Positions 21,481-33,440 of a stretch of DNA of 64,000 nucleotides are shown piece by piece (within the stretch, counting starts at the first letter, position 1; each line of letters begins with the position of its first letter). The DNA comes from Nageia nagi (taxonomy: Eukaryota > Pinophyta): assembly GCA_050084985.1 (NCBI GenBank), contig JBITNC010000001.1, positions 122,388,001 to 122,452,000 on the forward strand. Direction: 5' to 3'. Below the pieces are notes generated by a model. That model worked only from the letters and a program-made list of their open reading frames with translations, made no database searches and had not been told where the DNA came from. The position numbers and the translations under genes were made by a program.

Positions 21481-22620
21481 TTTGATATTTGTCAAGGAAT
21501 AAGCAAATTGTGTTCAAACTAGAGTAACTTCTTTAGTAGCCCCATAGCAACCTCAAGCCACTCAGTAGTATCCATCTCCCACTCAACCCAACCTAAACCC
21601 AACAAAGCTAAGACACCCTTAGCTCATCCTTATAACCAATGACATCAAGTCCTATTTAATTTAGGTACTATTTTATCTAACCTAGGTACTAGTGCCCCAT
21701 GTGAAATAAATCCAACTATAATAAGAAAAGAAGTCTCAAATAAGGAAAGACATGACATGTTGAGATATCCTTTTATCATTGATCATCATAAAGAAAAGGC
21801 TACTCAACACTTCAAAGCACATCAAAAAAATGAACCAAGTAAGTCTATCCCATATGCTCTATATAATATTGTGAAAGAATTGAAGAAACTCCTTCTAGAA
21901 TGAAAATGATTGATGCATTAAAAATACCATGTCAATTAGACCTTCTACAAGAAGCTTTAAAATTTAGAGATAGTAAAAAAGGGACAAATAAAGAAAATTC
22001 TATCTATGTTATTTTTAAAGTTGTCCCTCCAGCTCTAGTAGGTGTAACAAGACCCCCACCTTTGTATTTATCCCTAAGATTAGAAGGTTGGTAGTAAATA
22101 ATTATATTGATACTAGGATGCCATAACTATTAATCCAAAATCTATTATAGATAAAATGAAATTATACATTACAAGATGCATTGATGGGGTCATATAGTTG
22201 GATTCTTTCTTAGTAGATGTTGTTGGTATTGTTAAAGGTGTTCAAATAACTTTGAATTATTTCCCAAAAATTAGTGTTGTCTAAGACATTATTGTAGTTA
22301 ATATTCCACCTCTATTCAAAATTTGTCTTTTCAAAAAATTTACTACTAAATTGGGAGGGTATCTAGCCTTAGACTATATTCATCTCTTGCTTCTATTCCA
22401 AATAAATAGGTAAAGATTTTGAATGATGACACTAAAACTATCCATCTCAAGAGGATCAATGAAGCAAATTGTATAAATAATCCACAATCAATAGAAATAT
22501 TTTAAAGTGATACACTAAAGGAATCACTACTGACAACCAAATTTCTATCATCTAATGATCTAAATTATCAGATCATAGATGTTGGCATGGGTAATTATTA
22601 TCTATATGAACAAGTTTAGC
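21481..22620 (+). pseudogene. E2 linker and protease region
   Basis: A linker with SIPYALYNIVKELKK and MIDALKIPCQLDLLQEALKF (21840-21960) precedes the protease. Protease-like text is NNYIDTRMP near 22095 (family xxIDTGAxxN), then ITRCIDGVI, SFLVDVVGIVKGVQI and FPKISVVxDIIVVNIPPLF, and LGGYLALDYIHLL near 22350. The active-site Gly is Arg, so it would be inactive. Order gag, protease is normal. Confidence 0.7.
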
Positions 22621-23090
22621 TAGTTTTAGTTACTATTGATAAAGAACAAGAGGTATGGATGATTTATTTTGATGGTTCTCGATGTAGACATGGATATGGA
22701 TCTAGGGTTATCCTCAAATATCTTAAAGGGATTACTAAAATATTCTCCTTTCAATTCACATGGACCTATACTAATAATGCTACTAAATATGAAGCCCTTT
22801 ATTTAGGGTTATCTAAAGTAATTAGTTTAGGTATCAAATGCCTAATTGTCCATGGTGATTCTAGATTGGTCATCAAAATAAGTTAGAAATAAGATTAATG
22901 CTAAGCACCATTATTTGAAGAACTATAAGAATAGAGTATGGGACTTATTAGAATCATTTTTGGTTATCAATTTTATATCTATTCCCAAGAAGCACAACCA
23001 GATAGCTAATGCACTTGCTAGAAAAGGAGCATGTTATAACCCTACACATCATAGAAGAGGAACTCTTAGGGTCAAAGTGTAGTGTAAGCC
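22621..23090 (+). pseudogene. E2 archaeal-type RNase H placed before RT
   Basis: An open frame starting at 22659 gives MIYFDGSRCRHGYGSR, then TWTYTNNATKYEALYLGLS, IKCLIVHGDSRLVIK and, after a TAG for Gln, INAKHHYLKNYKNRVWDLL and ISIPKKHNQIANALARKGA. This is the same domain as at 1906-2330 in E1 (FDGSRC; PRSxNRFADAMAS). In NNATKYEAL the family has NNAxEYEAL: the catalytic Glu is Lys. It lies after the protease and about 400 bp before RT, whereas E1 has it after the first RNase H. Confidence 0.88.
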
Positions 23091-23430
23091 TTCAATTCTT
23101 GATATTGAAAACTTATAGCAAGTATTTGACTTTGATGAGGATATTATCAATTTCTTATAGATGAAGTAGTGGCTCACTCTTTTGGAACTCATGAAATGTC
23201 TATTTGTTTCTAAAAATTAGACATCATTCAACTAAGAAACAATGTAATACCAAAAGGATTGCTCTCTTTTGAAAGACTATTTGATTCAAAAGATGTCCTA
23301 AAGGCCAAGTCTTTGGTCATCTAAAAGGAGAATTATGTTGAGCTAGAGGTAGAACCTAGTAAATTCATAAAAGTTGATTTAGAATGCTTTGATGCAGAAT
23401 AGGGTGCTATGTCTTAGACTTATCATGAGT
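23091..23430 (+). pseudogene. E2 pol segment between RNase H and RT
   Basis: Broken frames with protein-like pieces (DIENL, FDFDEDIINFL, NNVIPKGLLSFERLFDSKDV, EVEPSKFIKVDLECFD) but no family motif. It bridges the misplaced RNase H and the RT fingers in the same strand and probably the same polyprotein. Confidence 0.5.
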
Positions 23431-24230
23431 TTTCTCAAGTAATTTCTTAGAATTATGATGATCTTAAGACATATGACAAAAATGTCATCCAACATATAGT
23501 TGAACTTCATCCAGATGCTAAACCATACAAGCAAAAGTAAAGACCCATAAATGAAAAAATAGAAGAAGCTATGAAATAGGATTAATCAAACTCCTTGATT
23601 CAAATATCACTTTTTCAATTATGGATTCTTTTTGGGCTGCAAATTTAGTTCTTATGAGAAAGAAAAATGAAGTAATCAAACTTTGTGTTGATTCAAAAAT
23701 TTGAATAAAGTGTCTCTGAAAGATAATTATCCTCTCCCTCCTTTGGAATAGATCCTACATATAGTAGCTGAAGCCTATTGCTTTTCAATGATAGATGGTT
23801 ACTCAAGATTTAATCAGATTTGGGTGAAGGATAAAGATCAATTTAAGATAGCATTTATGACTAAATGGGGCACATTTGCTTTTCAAAGGATGTCATTTGG
23901 TCTTTCTAATGCAATATATACTTTTCAAAGATCCATGGATCATGAATTCAATGAGTTAATAAACAAGATCATATTGATTTATCTAGATGATATCACTATC
24001 TTATCCAAAAGTAGAAGTGATCATCTAGAACATTTGAGATTAGTCTTTGAAAAATGCATGAAATTTAGCATTTCTATCAACCTAAAAAAGTTAATTTTTA
24101 TGGTCAACGAAGGAAAGCTTCTTGGCCATATTGTTTCAAAGGAAGGGATAGCAATTGATCCAAATAGAGTGAAAGCTATAGAAACATTACCACTCCCATC
24201 CAACAAAAAGGCCTTACAGTCATTCCTTGG
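23431..24230 (+). pseudogene. E2 reverse transcriptase
   Basis: The N-terminal part reads IVELHPDAKPYKQK and PINEKIEEAMK in broken frames. From 23788 there is a 225-codon open frame: MIDGYSRFNQIWVKDKDQFK, TKWGTFAFQRMSFGLSNAIY, TFQRSMDHEFNEL, then LIYLDDITILSKS with the catalytic YLDD at residues 65-68, KCMKFSISINLKKLIF, KLLGHIVSKEGIAIDP and LQSFLGQINFVRKFI. This is a typical Ty3/gypsy RT and the longest open piece in the window. Confidence 0.93.
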
Positions 24231-24800
24231 TCAGATCAATTTTGTTAGAAAATTTATTAATAATTTTTCAAAACTTATATCACCAATCACTTCTATGCTT
24301 AAAAATGATGCTGAATTTTTTTGGTCATATGAAGCAAAAATAGCTTTCAAAGAAATAAATAAGGCTATAACCAAAGTTTTTATGCTTAAGAATCTTAGTA
24401 TGTCAAAATATTTCATTACGTATGCACATGGAGTAGACAAAAGCATAACTAATATTCTTGCATAGAAGGATGACAATAATGAGGAACACTCAATTACCTT
24501 TCATAGCCAAACACTACATCAACACCAACAAAGGTACTCATTTATAGAAAATCAAGTGTTTTATATTATGAAAGGACTTTAAAAGTTCAAGAATTATGTC
24601 TCCCACAATAGAATTCTTGTATATACTATTCATATAGATGTAATAAATTACATTATATGAGGAGATCTAGGTGAAGGAAGAGCTAGCTAGATTACTAAGA
24701 TAATGGAATATGATATAGAAATCAAGCCAACCAAACTGATTAGAAGTAGGGCTCTATGTCAGAATATGGTTGAAGCTTCACATATGATTACTATTATGGA
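24231..24800 (+). pseudogene. E2 Ty3-type RNase H
   Basis: This continues in the open frame to 24465 (FFWSYEAKIAFKEINKAI, YFITYAHGVDKSITNILA). A TAG follows, then KDDNNEEHSITFHSQTLHQ, YSFIENQVFYIM and RALCQNMVEAS near 24755, which is the region where Tat members have GKALCQLLAE-like text. The catalytic acids cannot all be placed because of frame breaks. Confidence 0.8.
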
Positions 24801-26095
24801 ATATGAATAGTAATTCAATCAAGAGTTATTGGATTAAGCAAATTATTATTTATTTTCAAATAGGTAAGTGTCCTAAAGCTCTAGATAGATTCCAAAAAAC
24901 AAGATTCAAGTTGCATGCCCTTAAATTTGTTATGATAGATGATTGCTTATATAGAAAAGTTTTTGATCAAACTCTTCTCAAATGCATGATTGAAGATGAA
25001 TCTTGAAGGATATTACATGAATTTCATTACATATTATCTAGTGGGCACTACAATGGACCAACTGTAGTAGCAAAGTTGCTACAAGCTAGATACTATTGGC
25101 CCACTATATTTCAAGATTCATTTAGGATTGCATGAGAGTGTGATAAATGAAATAGATTTATGGGAAAAAGAAGACAAGCTGCCATGCCTCTCAAACTAGT
25201 AGTCATAGAAGAGACTTTTTCAACAATGGGGTATGGAATTTATTGGTGTCATAAACCTTAATTCCTTAGCAAGGCATAAATTTATTTTGACCACTACAGA
25301 CTACTTAACTAGATGGTCAAAGGCTATGCCATGCAAACATGTAGATCAAGAAGTGATGATAGAAATAATTAAAACAATAATCACTTGCTTTGCAATCCCA
25401 TAAAATATAGTTTTAGATAATGTTCAACATTTATTAGAGGAAATCTATCAAGCTTTGTAGCTCAATACAAAATCTACTAGTTATTCTCTTGAAACTATCA
25501 CCCACAAGGTAACAGGTTAGCTAAATCAACTAACAAAAACCTAACCCAAATTATCAAGAGAATAATTGAAGGGAATCCTAGATAGTGGCATACACAATTG
25601 GACTATGCATTATGTGGTGATAGAATTAGTATAAAATCAATAATAAAGACATCCTTGTAGGCATTAGTATATGGTAAAAGACTAGTATTACCAATACACA
25701 TGGAGTTACTAGCTTTGCAAATCCTATAAGAAATTGAAGACCATGACTTTGAGCCATTACAATCTAGATATAATTAGCTCCTAAAATTGAAGGAAGATCA
25801 CAATAGAGCATATGAGTCATTCTAGCATCACCAGAGCATCATCAAGAGATGGTTTGATAAGAAAAATTCTTCCTAAGTGAAGTTTGAACTGGGTGATATT
25901 GTTCTCAAATGGGACGAGGAAAGAACAAAACTCAAGAGACACCAAAAATTTGACTCTCTTTAGAGCGAGCCTTATGTCATTACCTAGGCTATGCAGAATA
26001 ATGCATTCAAGTTATAAGATGTTATTGGGTCCCAAGAATTACCTATTCCCATCAACAAAATCTATTTAAAGCATTATCAAGTGATGAGGTAAAAT
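24801..26095 (+). pseudogene. E2 integrase
   Basis: The N-terminal zinc domain shows LHEFHYILSSGHYNGPTVVA, LQARYYWPTIF and ECDK, stop, NRF (CDKCNRF in the family, TGC to TGA). The core is in broken frames, with YHPQGNRLAKSTNKN near 25500 where the third catalytic residue Glu is Lys. The C-terminal region shows KWDEERTKLKRHQKF and SEPYVIT (GPY/F-like) and IPINKIYLKHYQ near 26050-26085. The second Asp region is damaged. Confidence 0.88.
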
Positions 26096-26672
26096 CAAAT
26101 TCCCCACAAGGCATGGTATAGTGTAAATACTATAAATAATTATTTCTATAAAAAATTAATTATTTGCATAATTTTCAAAAAGAGTTAATAGCTTTTAATG
26201 ATCAAATTTATTAGGAATTAATGTTGACATGCTACCTAGTTTTCAACTTTAATTTATCTTAGGAAAAAGTTAATGCTAATATGCTACCCAACTATAACTG
26301 AATTAAATGGCATTTAAGAAAATATTTTCTCAAATTTCACAAACCATTGTACAAGTACAACAAATTAAATCTAGTAAGTTTTAAAATTACCAATCCAATC
26401 TATGTTAACTAAGTCCATACAATACATGGGTCTCAAGATCCTTAAGGAGTAATTGTAATTAATGGAAATCTTATCAATCTTGGACAAATAAAACTCCTCC
26501 CATACACTTTGTTTGACACTAAGCATATTTTGAACACTCAAGTTTTAGAGCATTCAAAGCAAAAAAGTTTTAGATCTAAGTTGCTTGAGAAAAAAGAGAA
26601 GTTACAGGAACTCCTACTACCTAGACTATAATTTTAATGATTACCAAAGGTTTAAGAAAAGGTGAGATTATC
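26096..26672 (+). other. E2 spacer between integrase and extra ORF
   Basis: AT-rich and without a recognisable domain. A short internal repeat is visible: CATGCTACCTAGTTTTCAACT at about 26229 and a related ATGCTACCCAACTATAACTG at about 26280. Confidence 0.4.
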
Positions 26673-29600
26673 ATGGTGACTTCTCAATCATCCTCTATAG
26701 CAAAAATAGAGCAACTCAACATTGGCTTACTTCTTTGCAAGAAGAATATCTTGAAAATGCATCAAGAGTAAACTGGACCAAAATGGGAGTGATCAATCAT
26801 ATGGATACATGGAGAGCTAACCCTAGCCATGTGATTTTGAGATTAAAAACTCCTAAAGTCACTAAAAAAAGAAAATCTCTTACTTATTCTAGGAGAGATG
26901 TTATGATTGACCAAGGTTTGGCATATTATGTGCCTTATGAGTCTTTCACATACCCTAAGCTCTCATACTCCTTAGCGCATAGGCATCATCAAAAGGGGTA
27001 TCAAATAGGCATGTATAAGGGTATTGAAGAGGAATAGACTTTAGAACCAATGTTTGAAGTGGTGTTGGACTACTCTTTGAATTCCATTGTTTAAGCATTT
27101 ACAGTCTAACAAACTAGACATTTCAAGTAAAAAAGTAAATTGATTTAAAAAGGGAGAAATTTGATTTTTATATCAACCAAGATGAGGTGTTGAACTAGAT
27201 TAATGAAAGATATCAAAACAATAAGAAATAAAAACTCTTATTGAGCTATCAAATAGCTCTTTTTGAAAGAAGAAAGGATAGAGAAGTGCTACAAGCACTC
27301 ACAGTCATTTTGGGGAAGAAGACCCAAATAGAAGTAGATGAGGCCATGGTATGCATGGCATATAATATTTTATAAGCCCATATCTAATATAATTTCTTAG
27401 CTTTCATAACTAGAGAAATTAAGAGGTGCTTATTCAAGATAGAGAAGTCAAATTTTAGGTATTATTCCTATCTCTGTGGTTTTTTGCCCATTAAAATTTA
27501 GATAAGTTAGTAGAGACAGGGCTCCCAATTGAGCCAACTAACTCTAATGATGCCTCAATGCCAATTGATTTGATGGTACTAGTTTTGAATAAGTTGCATG
27601 GGTCCTATTATGAGTTTATGGACAAGGTTTATGCAACCATAGGAAAAAATTTGATTGAAAAATTCCCCAGTAGGTTGTGCAAGAGCACAGTAAGAGAGTT
27701 ACAAGTTAGGAATAAAATTGATGACTAGTACTTCTTGAAAGATTGCACTATGATAATAAGGTATATATATTTTGATAAACCATTCTTTTTACCTAAGTAT
27801 GTTACCTCCCAATTGTATTCAATAGAGAAGGATAGGCAAATCTATGTAATAGAAACTAAATATGAGGTTGGGAGAAATTTCAAGTCCATTGTAAATATAC
27901 CAACATCTATAGAAACTTTCACTCTATTAAAGATAGGATGTACAAAAGCATTACTCAATTTATTCTACAAAATTTCAAATTAAATAAGGTGAAAACTACA
28001 TGGATGTTTGACCCATTAGGGGAGACAACCCAATTAATAAGGACTAGGAAGAAATGTCTAACATTCACACATGATAGTAGGCCCCATATTAAGTATTTTG
28101 TAAATAAAATAAAGTAGGAAGTAGATTTATATCTTGATTGGGAATTTGTACCTTTTGAATAAAGCTTGGATGGCTCTAGAGGGAATAAAAAAGTATAGAA
28201 ACTAGGAAAATAAGAGGTAAGATTTTGTCTTCAACCTAGATGTCCTCACCCAATTAGCATATCTTAGATGGGTCCTAATAAAATTCATTATTTTATAAGA
28301 TTTAGATTTGAATACATCATCAAAATTCACCACATTGAGGTGAATTAATTGAAAATTTCAAATATGATAAATATTGGGAGGTAGAGTATTCTAAGGATCC
28401 ATTGCTAGAGATGGGACAACCCCTCCCTCCTCATTTTTGTAGGAAACCTGCTATAAAGGGAGGGGACAATGCAGAGAAAGTAGATATCTATTATGATTCA
28501 AGCTCTAAAGAAAGGGAAATAAGACCTCTCAGATACCACCACTTCTTCTTAGAAACTTTCTCCTAAGAAGAAAAGAAAGATTCAAACTCTTGCTCAAAAG
28601 AAGCAAAAATTAGAGGAGTAAAAGCCCATAAAAAAGCCTCGAATAGCCATAGTAAGGACATAGTCATAAGTGGCTATCCCTTCACCTTCAAAGGTAGTGG
28701 AAGAAATTCAAAGGTGGTTATGCAAGAAGAAAAAATTCTTGATCTTTAAGAATCTAAAGAGCCATAAGATACTAAATTTGGTAGTACAAAATAGGCCCAA
28801 GAATAATAGCAAGAGGAGACCCTAATAGAAAAAAAGTTAGATTCAACCAAGCAAGGAAAGTGTACCTAAGGCTAGAGAAATAGTAGCATTGGCACTGAGA
28901 GGAGGGCTAAGAGATGATAAATATGATGATGATAAATTTAAGGACTTTAGCCCAATGGATGAGCCTAAGAAATAGGTGAGGTAATGGAAGAGGCTAATCC
29001 TAAACCAGAGGTCTAACAATTAACTCCTCCCTAGCCTCCTCAATCAATTTAGCAAGCTAAGACACCTATTATAAGTGAAATTATTCAACTCATTCTTTTA
29101 TTCCAATTACCTCACATGAGAAAATAAAATCCATTTTTTCTACATAAATTATAAAGTCCATTGAATGGAAAACTTTTGTAAATAAATCTCCTGTACTACT
29201 TGAACAACAGTCAAGAATGTTAAGCAAAGTGATAAAGATGGGAGATATCAAAATTGCTTAGATGCCTATCAAAGGACATATGGAGATGAATTCCATGACT
29301 ATAATAAATGTGAGTATGCATAGTGCACCAACCATTGACCAGTCTAGATTCTTAGTTAACACTTCAATGGTAGCTAGAAAGAGTCTTCAATCAATGGAGA
29401 CTAAAATTGAAAAATTGAATAAGAAATTTGGTCAATATAAAAAAGAATTCTCTCTCAAAGATAAAGCAATAGTTGGGTTGCAGAATAAGAATAAAGAATT
29501 GATTGTAAAGTTAGAGAAGTAAAAAATTGAATTTGATAAGAGCATGGCAACATCAAAATATTAGCTAGACACTATGAACCAAATAATAAAAGAACTTAAA

Positions 29601-30443
29601 GGTTAGGCTATAGTGGTAGATACTCATAAAGTTAAGCAAATTGAGGTCAAAATGCAAACTATTAATGTAGAGAATAAAATCATATCAAAATATAATGCAA
29701 AGCAACTATTGTTGATAAAAAAATTTAAAAAATCCTTGGTAGGGCAAGTTGGTGACAAAATGATAACATTATCTCACTTGCACCTACTCAAGGAATAAGC
29801 AATACAGGCCATTAAAGAATTTCATGCTTAATGTGCTCTCCATAAGCAAACTCTAGACATATCTAGAAAAGTCTTAGAGAGGATGTAGGTTCAATTAAGG
29901 ATTCTAATTGAAAAAGAGTTTGTAATGGTCTCCCCAAGGCCTAAGCAATATTCTCAAAAAATAATCCAAGAAATTTGTGATCTCTAGAGCTTGGTATTCA
30001 ATATGGATCTAAATAAACACCATCTCATAACAGAGCTAGGATTTGTTAATAAATTCTTTAATTTTTTAGTTGAAATAAAAGCTTCCAAAATATGGGAAGA
30101 GGAGAATGTATAGGGTATTGCTATCAATTAGATAGACAGTACCATTTAATTTTTAGAATAATCTTTCTCTAAGACACAAATCTTAGATTTACAATAAATA
30201 AATGAATTGATTTAGAAAGCCATTGTAAAATTTCTACATGCTAGAAAGTTAAATAGTATCTTAGAAGGGTTCAAGTTAGATACTAAGAAGATCAAGGCTT
30301 CCCTCATCCTCTCACAACCTAATTATAAAGAATTGAGTGAACTTGATAAAAGGATCCAAGCCTTCCTCCCATAAGATATGATGGTAGTAATTGACACTGC
30401 AACTCGATCTTCTTTAGGATAAGTCACTAGGAGTAGCAATTGA
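26673..30443 (+). pseudogene. E2 long extra ORF after integrase, coiled-coil C-terminus
   Basis: Unrecognised protein of roughly 1,250 codons. ATG 26673 is followed by Ser-rich text and, after one shift, an open frame 26735-27037 (EEYLENASRVNWTKMG, GLAYYVPYESFTYPKLSY). Segments at 27735-27983 and 29262-30443 are in one common frame. The stretch 29262-30443 runs nearly 400 codons to a TGA, interrupted only by TAA/TAG codons, and is Lys/Glu/Leu-rich with heptad-like spacing (EKLNKKFGQYKKEFSLKDKA), suggesting a long coiled coil. A Lys/Ser/Pro-rich basic middle (about 28500-28900) may be disordered. Position after integrase is that of env-like or extra ORFs of plant gypsy elements. I see no clear signal peptide or membrane helix. 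Confidence 0.65.
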
Positions 30444-30490
30444 TTGATTCTTTTCTCTAAAGTAGAGACCCTTGAGAACCACTAGAAGAT

Positions 30491-32450
30491 TGTATTCTTC
30501 CAAAATAATACTCAAAATCTAGGTAATCTTACTATTGTTTATTATTTATTATTTCATTTTCCTTAATACTTGGAAGCTATGTATATAAGAGTACCTAGGA
30601 AATCACCATTCTTTTAAAGTCTTCATGTCTTGTATTGTTTAAACCTTTCCCCCTATTCACATTCTTATTCCCTAGAGTGTTGGAATCATTTTGTAAATAA
30701 AGTCATATAGGAATTTTATCTTTCTTCAATACCTAGGAAAATGTAAATAAAGCCACTTGGAGATTCATATTAAAACACTTATGTTAAATTTATATTCTTT
30801 TACTCTTTAATAACCATAAGCATATAATACCCAAAAATAATGTCATCTTATCCAAATGCACCCAAGAAGTCATGTATCAAAATTGCTCGAAATCATATTT
30901 ATCACCTTAGAGTCTCTAGGAATCATTGACATGAAAGTCCAAGACTTGTATATATATGCAAAGTTTAGCTTTTGAGAAATACAAATAGAGATTGAGGATT
31001 TCAAAGCATGACATCACAATTTTCAATTAAAATATGTGGTTCCTAGAATAATAGTAGGCACAATAGATTCTTAAAGATCATTGATAGAGCTCGATGATTT
31101 TAGGAGATGACATCACATTTTTTTGAGAAAATCAATAGGTCCTAGAATAGATAATATACACTACATATTCTTGAAGGTCATTGACAAAGCTCAATGATTT
31201 CAAGAGATAAAATCATATTTTTTTGAGAAAAATTAGTGGGTCCTAGAGAAAACTAAATCATCTATAGTACCCAAGGATTTTGAGGCATGATGGTCACATT
31301 TTTTTGAGAAAATCAATGGGTCCTAGAGGAAATCAGATCACCAACAAATCCCAAAAGAAGAATAAAGATCCCATTGAGGGAATAGAAGAGTAATGTATGA
31401 GAAAGAAAACTTGATTCCACTTCATCTTAAGTGTTTAACCCTCAGGGCCCTATTAATGTGTTGACACCAACTCATTTCCACATAATAATGGTAGTTCTTC
31501 TTGATCTAAGCATACATAATATCTACCAACCATCATTACTCTGATTATTGACATCCATAGTATACATCATAAAGATTATATAGGAGTATATGGAAGTAAT
31601 AAAGAAAACAATCAAATTGTACCAATCAACATGAAATCAAACAACTACTCAATCTACCACAATACCACTTTTAGTTAGTAATAATTCTAAACTCAATCAG
31701 CTATAGTGTTTTAGAAGGAGCAATTAACAACATGTCAAAAAGATTACAAGTCTATGGGCATGGTTGACCAAAAGTTACAATTCCCTAAAAGATCCAAAAA
31801 ATCTAAATAGCTAATGTTGATTTAAACTTGTATATTGTATAATCTAGCATAGTTGTAACATTTATGTAAATAACACTATTGTAGTTGTTTCATTCACTAG
31901 TAGTGTTAATGAGATCCAACCACCCAAAAGGGGAGAAAGTTGAATAAATAGCTAGTTTTAAAAATTAGAATGGTCAAACATTCTCACAAATTTGCCCTAA
32001 TCTATAAGAACAACTCATATATGATAATACAAAGAGATAATGCTTTTCCCTCTTGCAACAAAGTGTTGTTATTACTTTTGTGAATGTTATGTATGAAATA
32101 TTTTCTTCAAATTATGGCTATGTATTGTGATTGTGAGACCTCAAGGGTGAGGTAGATTGCTATTCTTAATCTTGGTTATGGATTGTTTCCTATGCTATAA
32201 TTTCTAGGTTGTAAATTTCCTATTTTAGTTGTTCATTTATTTATCTATTTCCTATTACTCTTTACCTTTTTATCTCTTTCCTATTACTTTTGACCTTAAA
32301 CATAGATAGGAGCCAACCTATAACCCAAAATTGAGAAGAAGATTTACACAAGCACATTCCCACCACCTTTTACTCTTTCAAGGAACCTATTATTATAGAA
32401 AGTGGAGAATATGACCAGACCAAACCCTTGAGGTTACACTATACCAATCA
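30491..32450 (+). repeat. E2 3' LTR
   Basis: It starts TGTATTCTTCCAAAATAATA just after CACTAGAAGAT and ends ACCAATCA. It aligns with 18012-19967 throughout, including the U3 repeats (30994-31335) and the T-rich regions. The primer tract before it is poorly preserved. Confidence 0.93.
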
Positions 32451-32452
32451 AT

Positions 32453-32893
32453 AGTTTTAAAAGGTTCACCCTTCTCCATAGTTGCAAATTTTCATGGAGT
32501 AGTTAAAAGGTTCACCCTTCTCTATGGTTGCAAATTTTGATGGAGTAGTTAAAAGGTTCACCCTTTCCATGGTTATAAATTTTGATGGAGTAGTTAAAAG
32601 GTTTTCCCTTCTCCATAGTTGCAAATTTTGATGTAGTTAAAAGGTTCACCCTTCTCATTGTTATAAATTTTTGATGGAGTAGTTAAAAGGTTCACCCTTC
32701 TCTATAATTGCAAATTTTGATGGAGTAGTTAAAAGGTTCACCCTTTTCCATAGTTGGAAATTTTTTATGGAGTAGTTAAAAGGTTTACCATTCTCCATGG
32801 TTAAAAATTTGATAAGTGGTTAAAAATATTTCCCTTATCCATGGTTAAAAATTTGATGGAGTGGTTAAAAAGGTTCTCCCTTCTTCATAATTG
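32453..32893 (+). repeat. Minisatellite, ~45-bp unit, nine full units plus one partial
   Basis: The unit reads TTAAAAGGTTCACCCTTCTC, then CATGGTTGCAAATTTTGATGGAGTAG. Unit length varies from 43 to 47 bp. The first six or seven units are closest to each other. The last units drift (TTAAAAATATTTCCC). The array directly adjoins the E2 3' LTR, and one unit remnant lies on the other side of E2 (17975-18011). Confidence 0.93.
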
Positions 32894-33440
32894 AAAGGGT
32901 TATCCTTATGCCACTTTACTTTCATTAGTAAGAAGTTTATCCATTATGGATAAATGCAATTTTACTTCTATTACTGAGAAGTATATTTATGCATTCATGG
33001 AAGTTGAATCCTTGTTAATAGATTAATGCTACCTTCATCCATCATCTACATCTTGACTATTATCATGGTCAAGATGGCATTATTTATGATTTATACATCT
33101 CTATATAGAAGTTGACTTATGGTATTCTATAGTTAAGATGTCATGATCAAGTGAATCTTATCTTATGGCATATTAAATAAGGCATATGTTTGAAGGCTTT
33201 TTGTATAGCTTCTAATATTATGATCAAAATGCTTTAATGATTAATTTATATATTTGAAACTTCCATTATGAATGGTGCATTAGTTATTAGAGACAATGTA
33301 ATGAATGAGTTTGAAAGTTGGTAAAGGTAATTTGTTTGACCTTTCTAAAATATGCTTAACCATATTTTAGATAAAACATTTTGAATTATATCCTATATAT
33401 TTGAGAAAGATAAGGCAACAACTACAACTAAACCTTTTTA
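32894..33440 (+). other. Spacer, nothing recognised
   Basis: AT-rich with no coding trace. ACTTTCATTAGTAAGAAGTTTATCC and ACTTCTATTACTGAGAAGTATAT-like stretches (about 32927 and 32970) suggest a small degenerate duplication. It ends where copia integrase begins. Confidence 0.4.

Larger units (their letters stand above)
18012..32450 (+). mobile_element. E2: complete but decayed Tat-like Ty3/gypsy retrotransposon, 14.4 kb
   Basis: Two direct repeats of 1956 and 1960 bp (TGTATTC to AATCA) flank gag, protease, archaeal-type RNase H, RT, Ty3-type RNase H, integrase and a long extra ORF. The flanks are GTACT on the left and ATAGT on the right. Each differs by one base from GTAGT, the sequence at that place in an uninterrupted minisatellite unit (GGAGTAGTTAAAAGG), so these are a decayed 5-bp target duplication. 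The order with RNase H before RT differs from E1. The LTRs differ visibly from each other (scattered substitutions and small indels), so the insertion is old. Confidence 0.92.
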
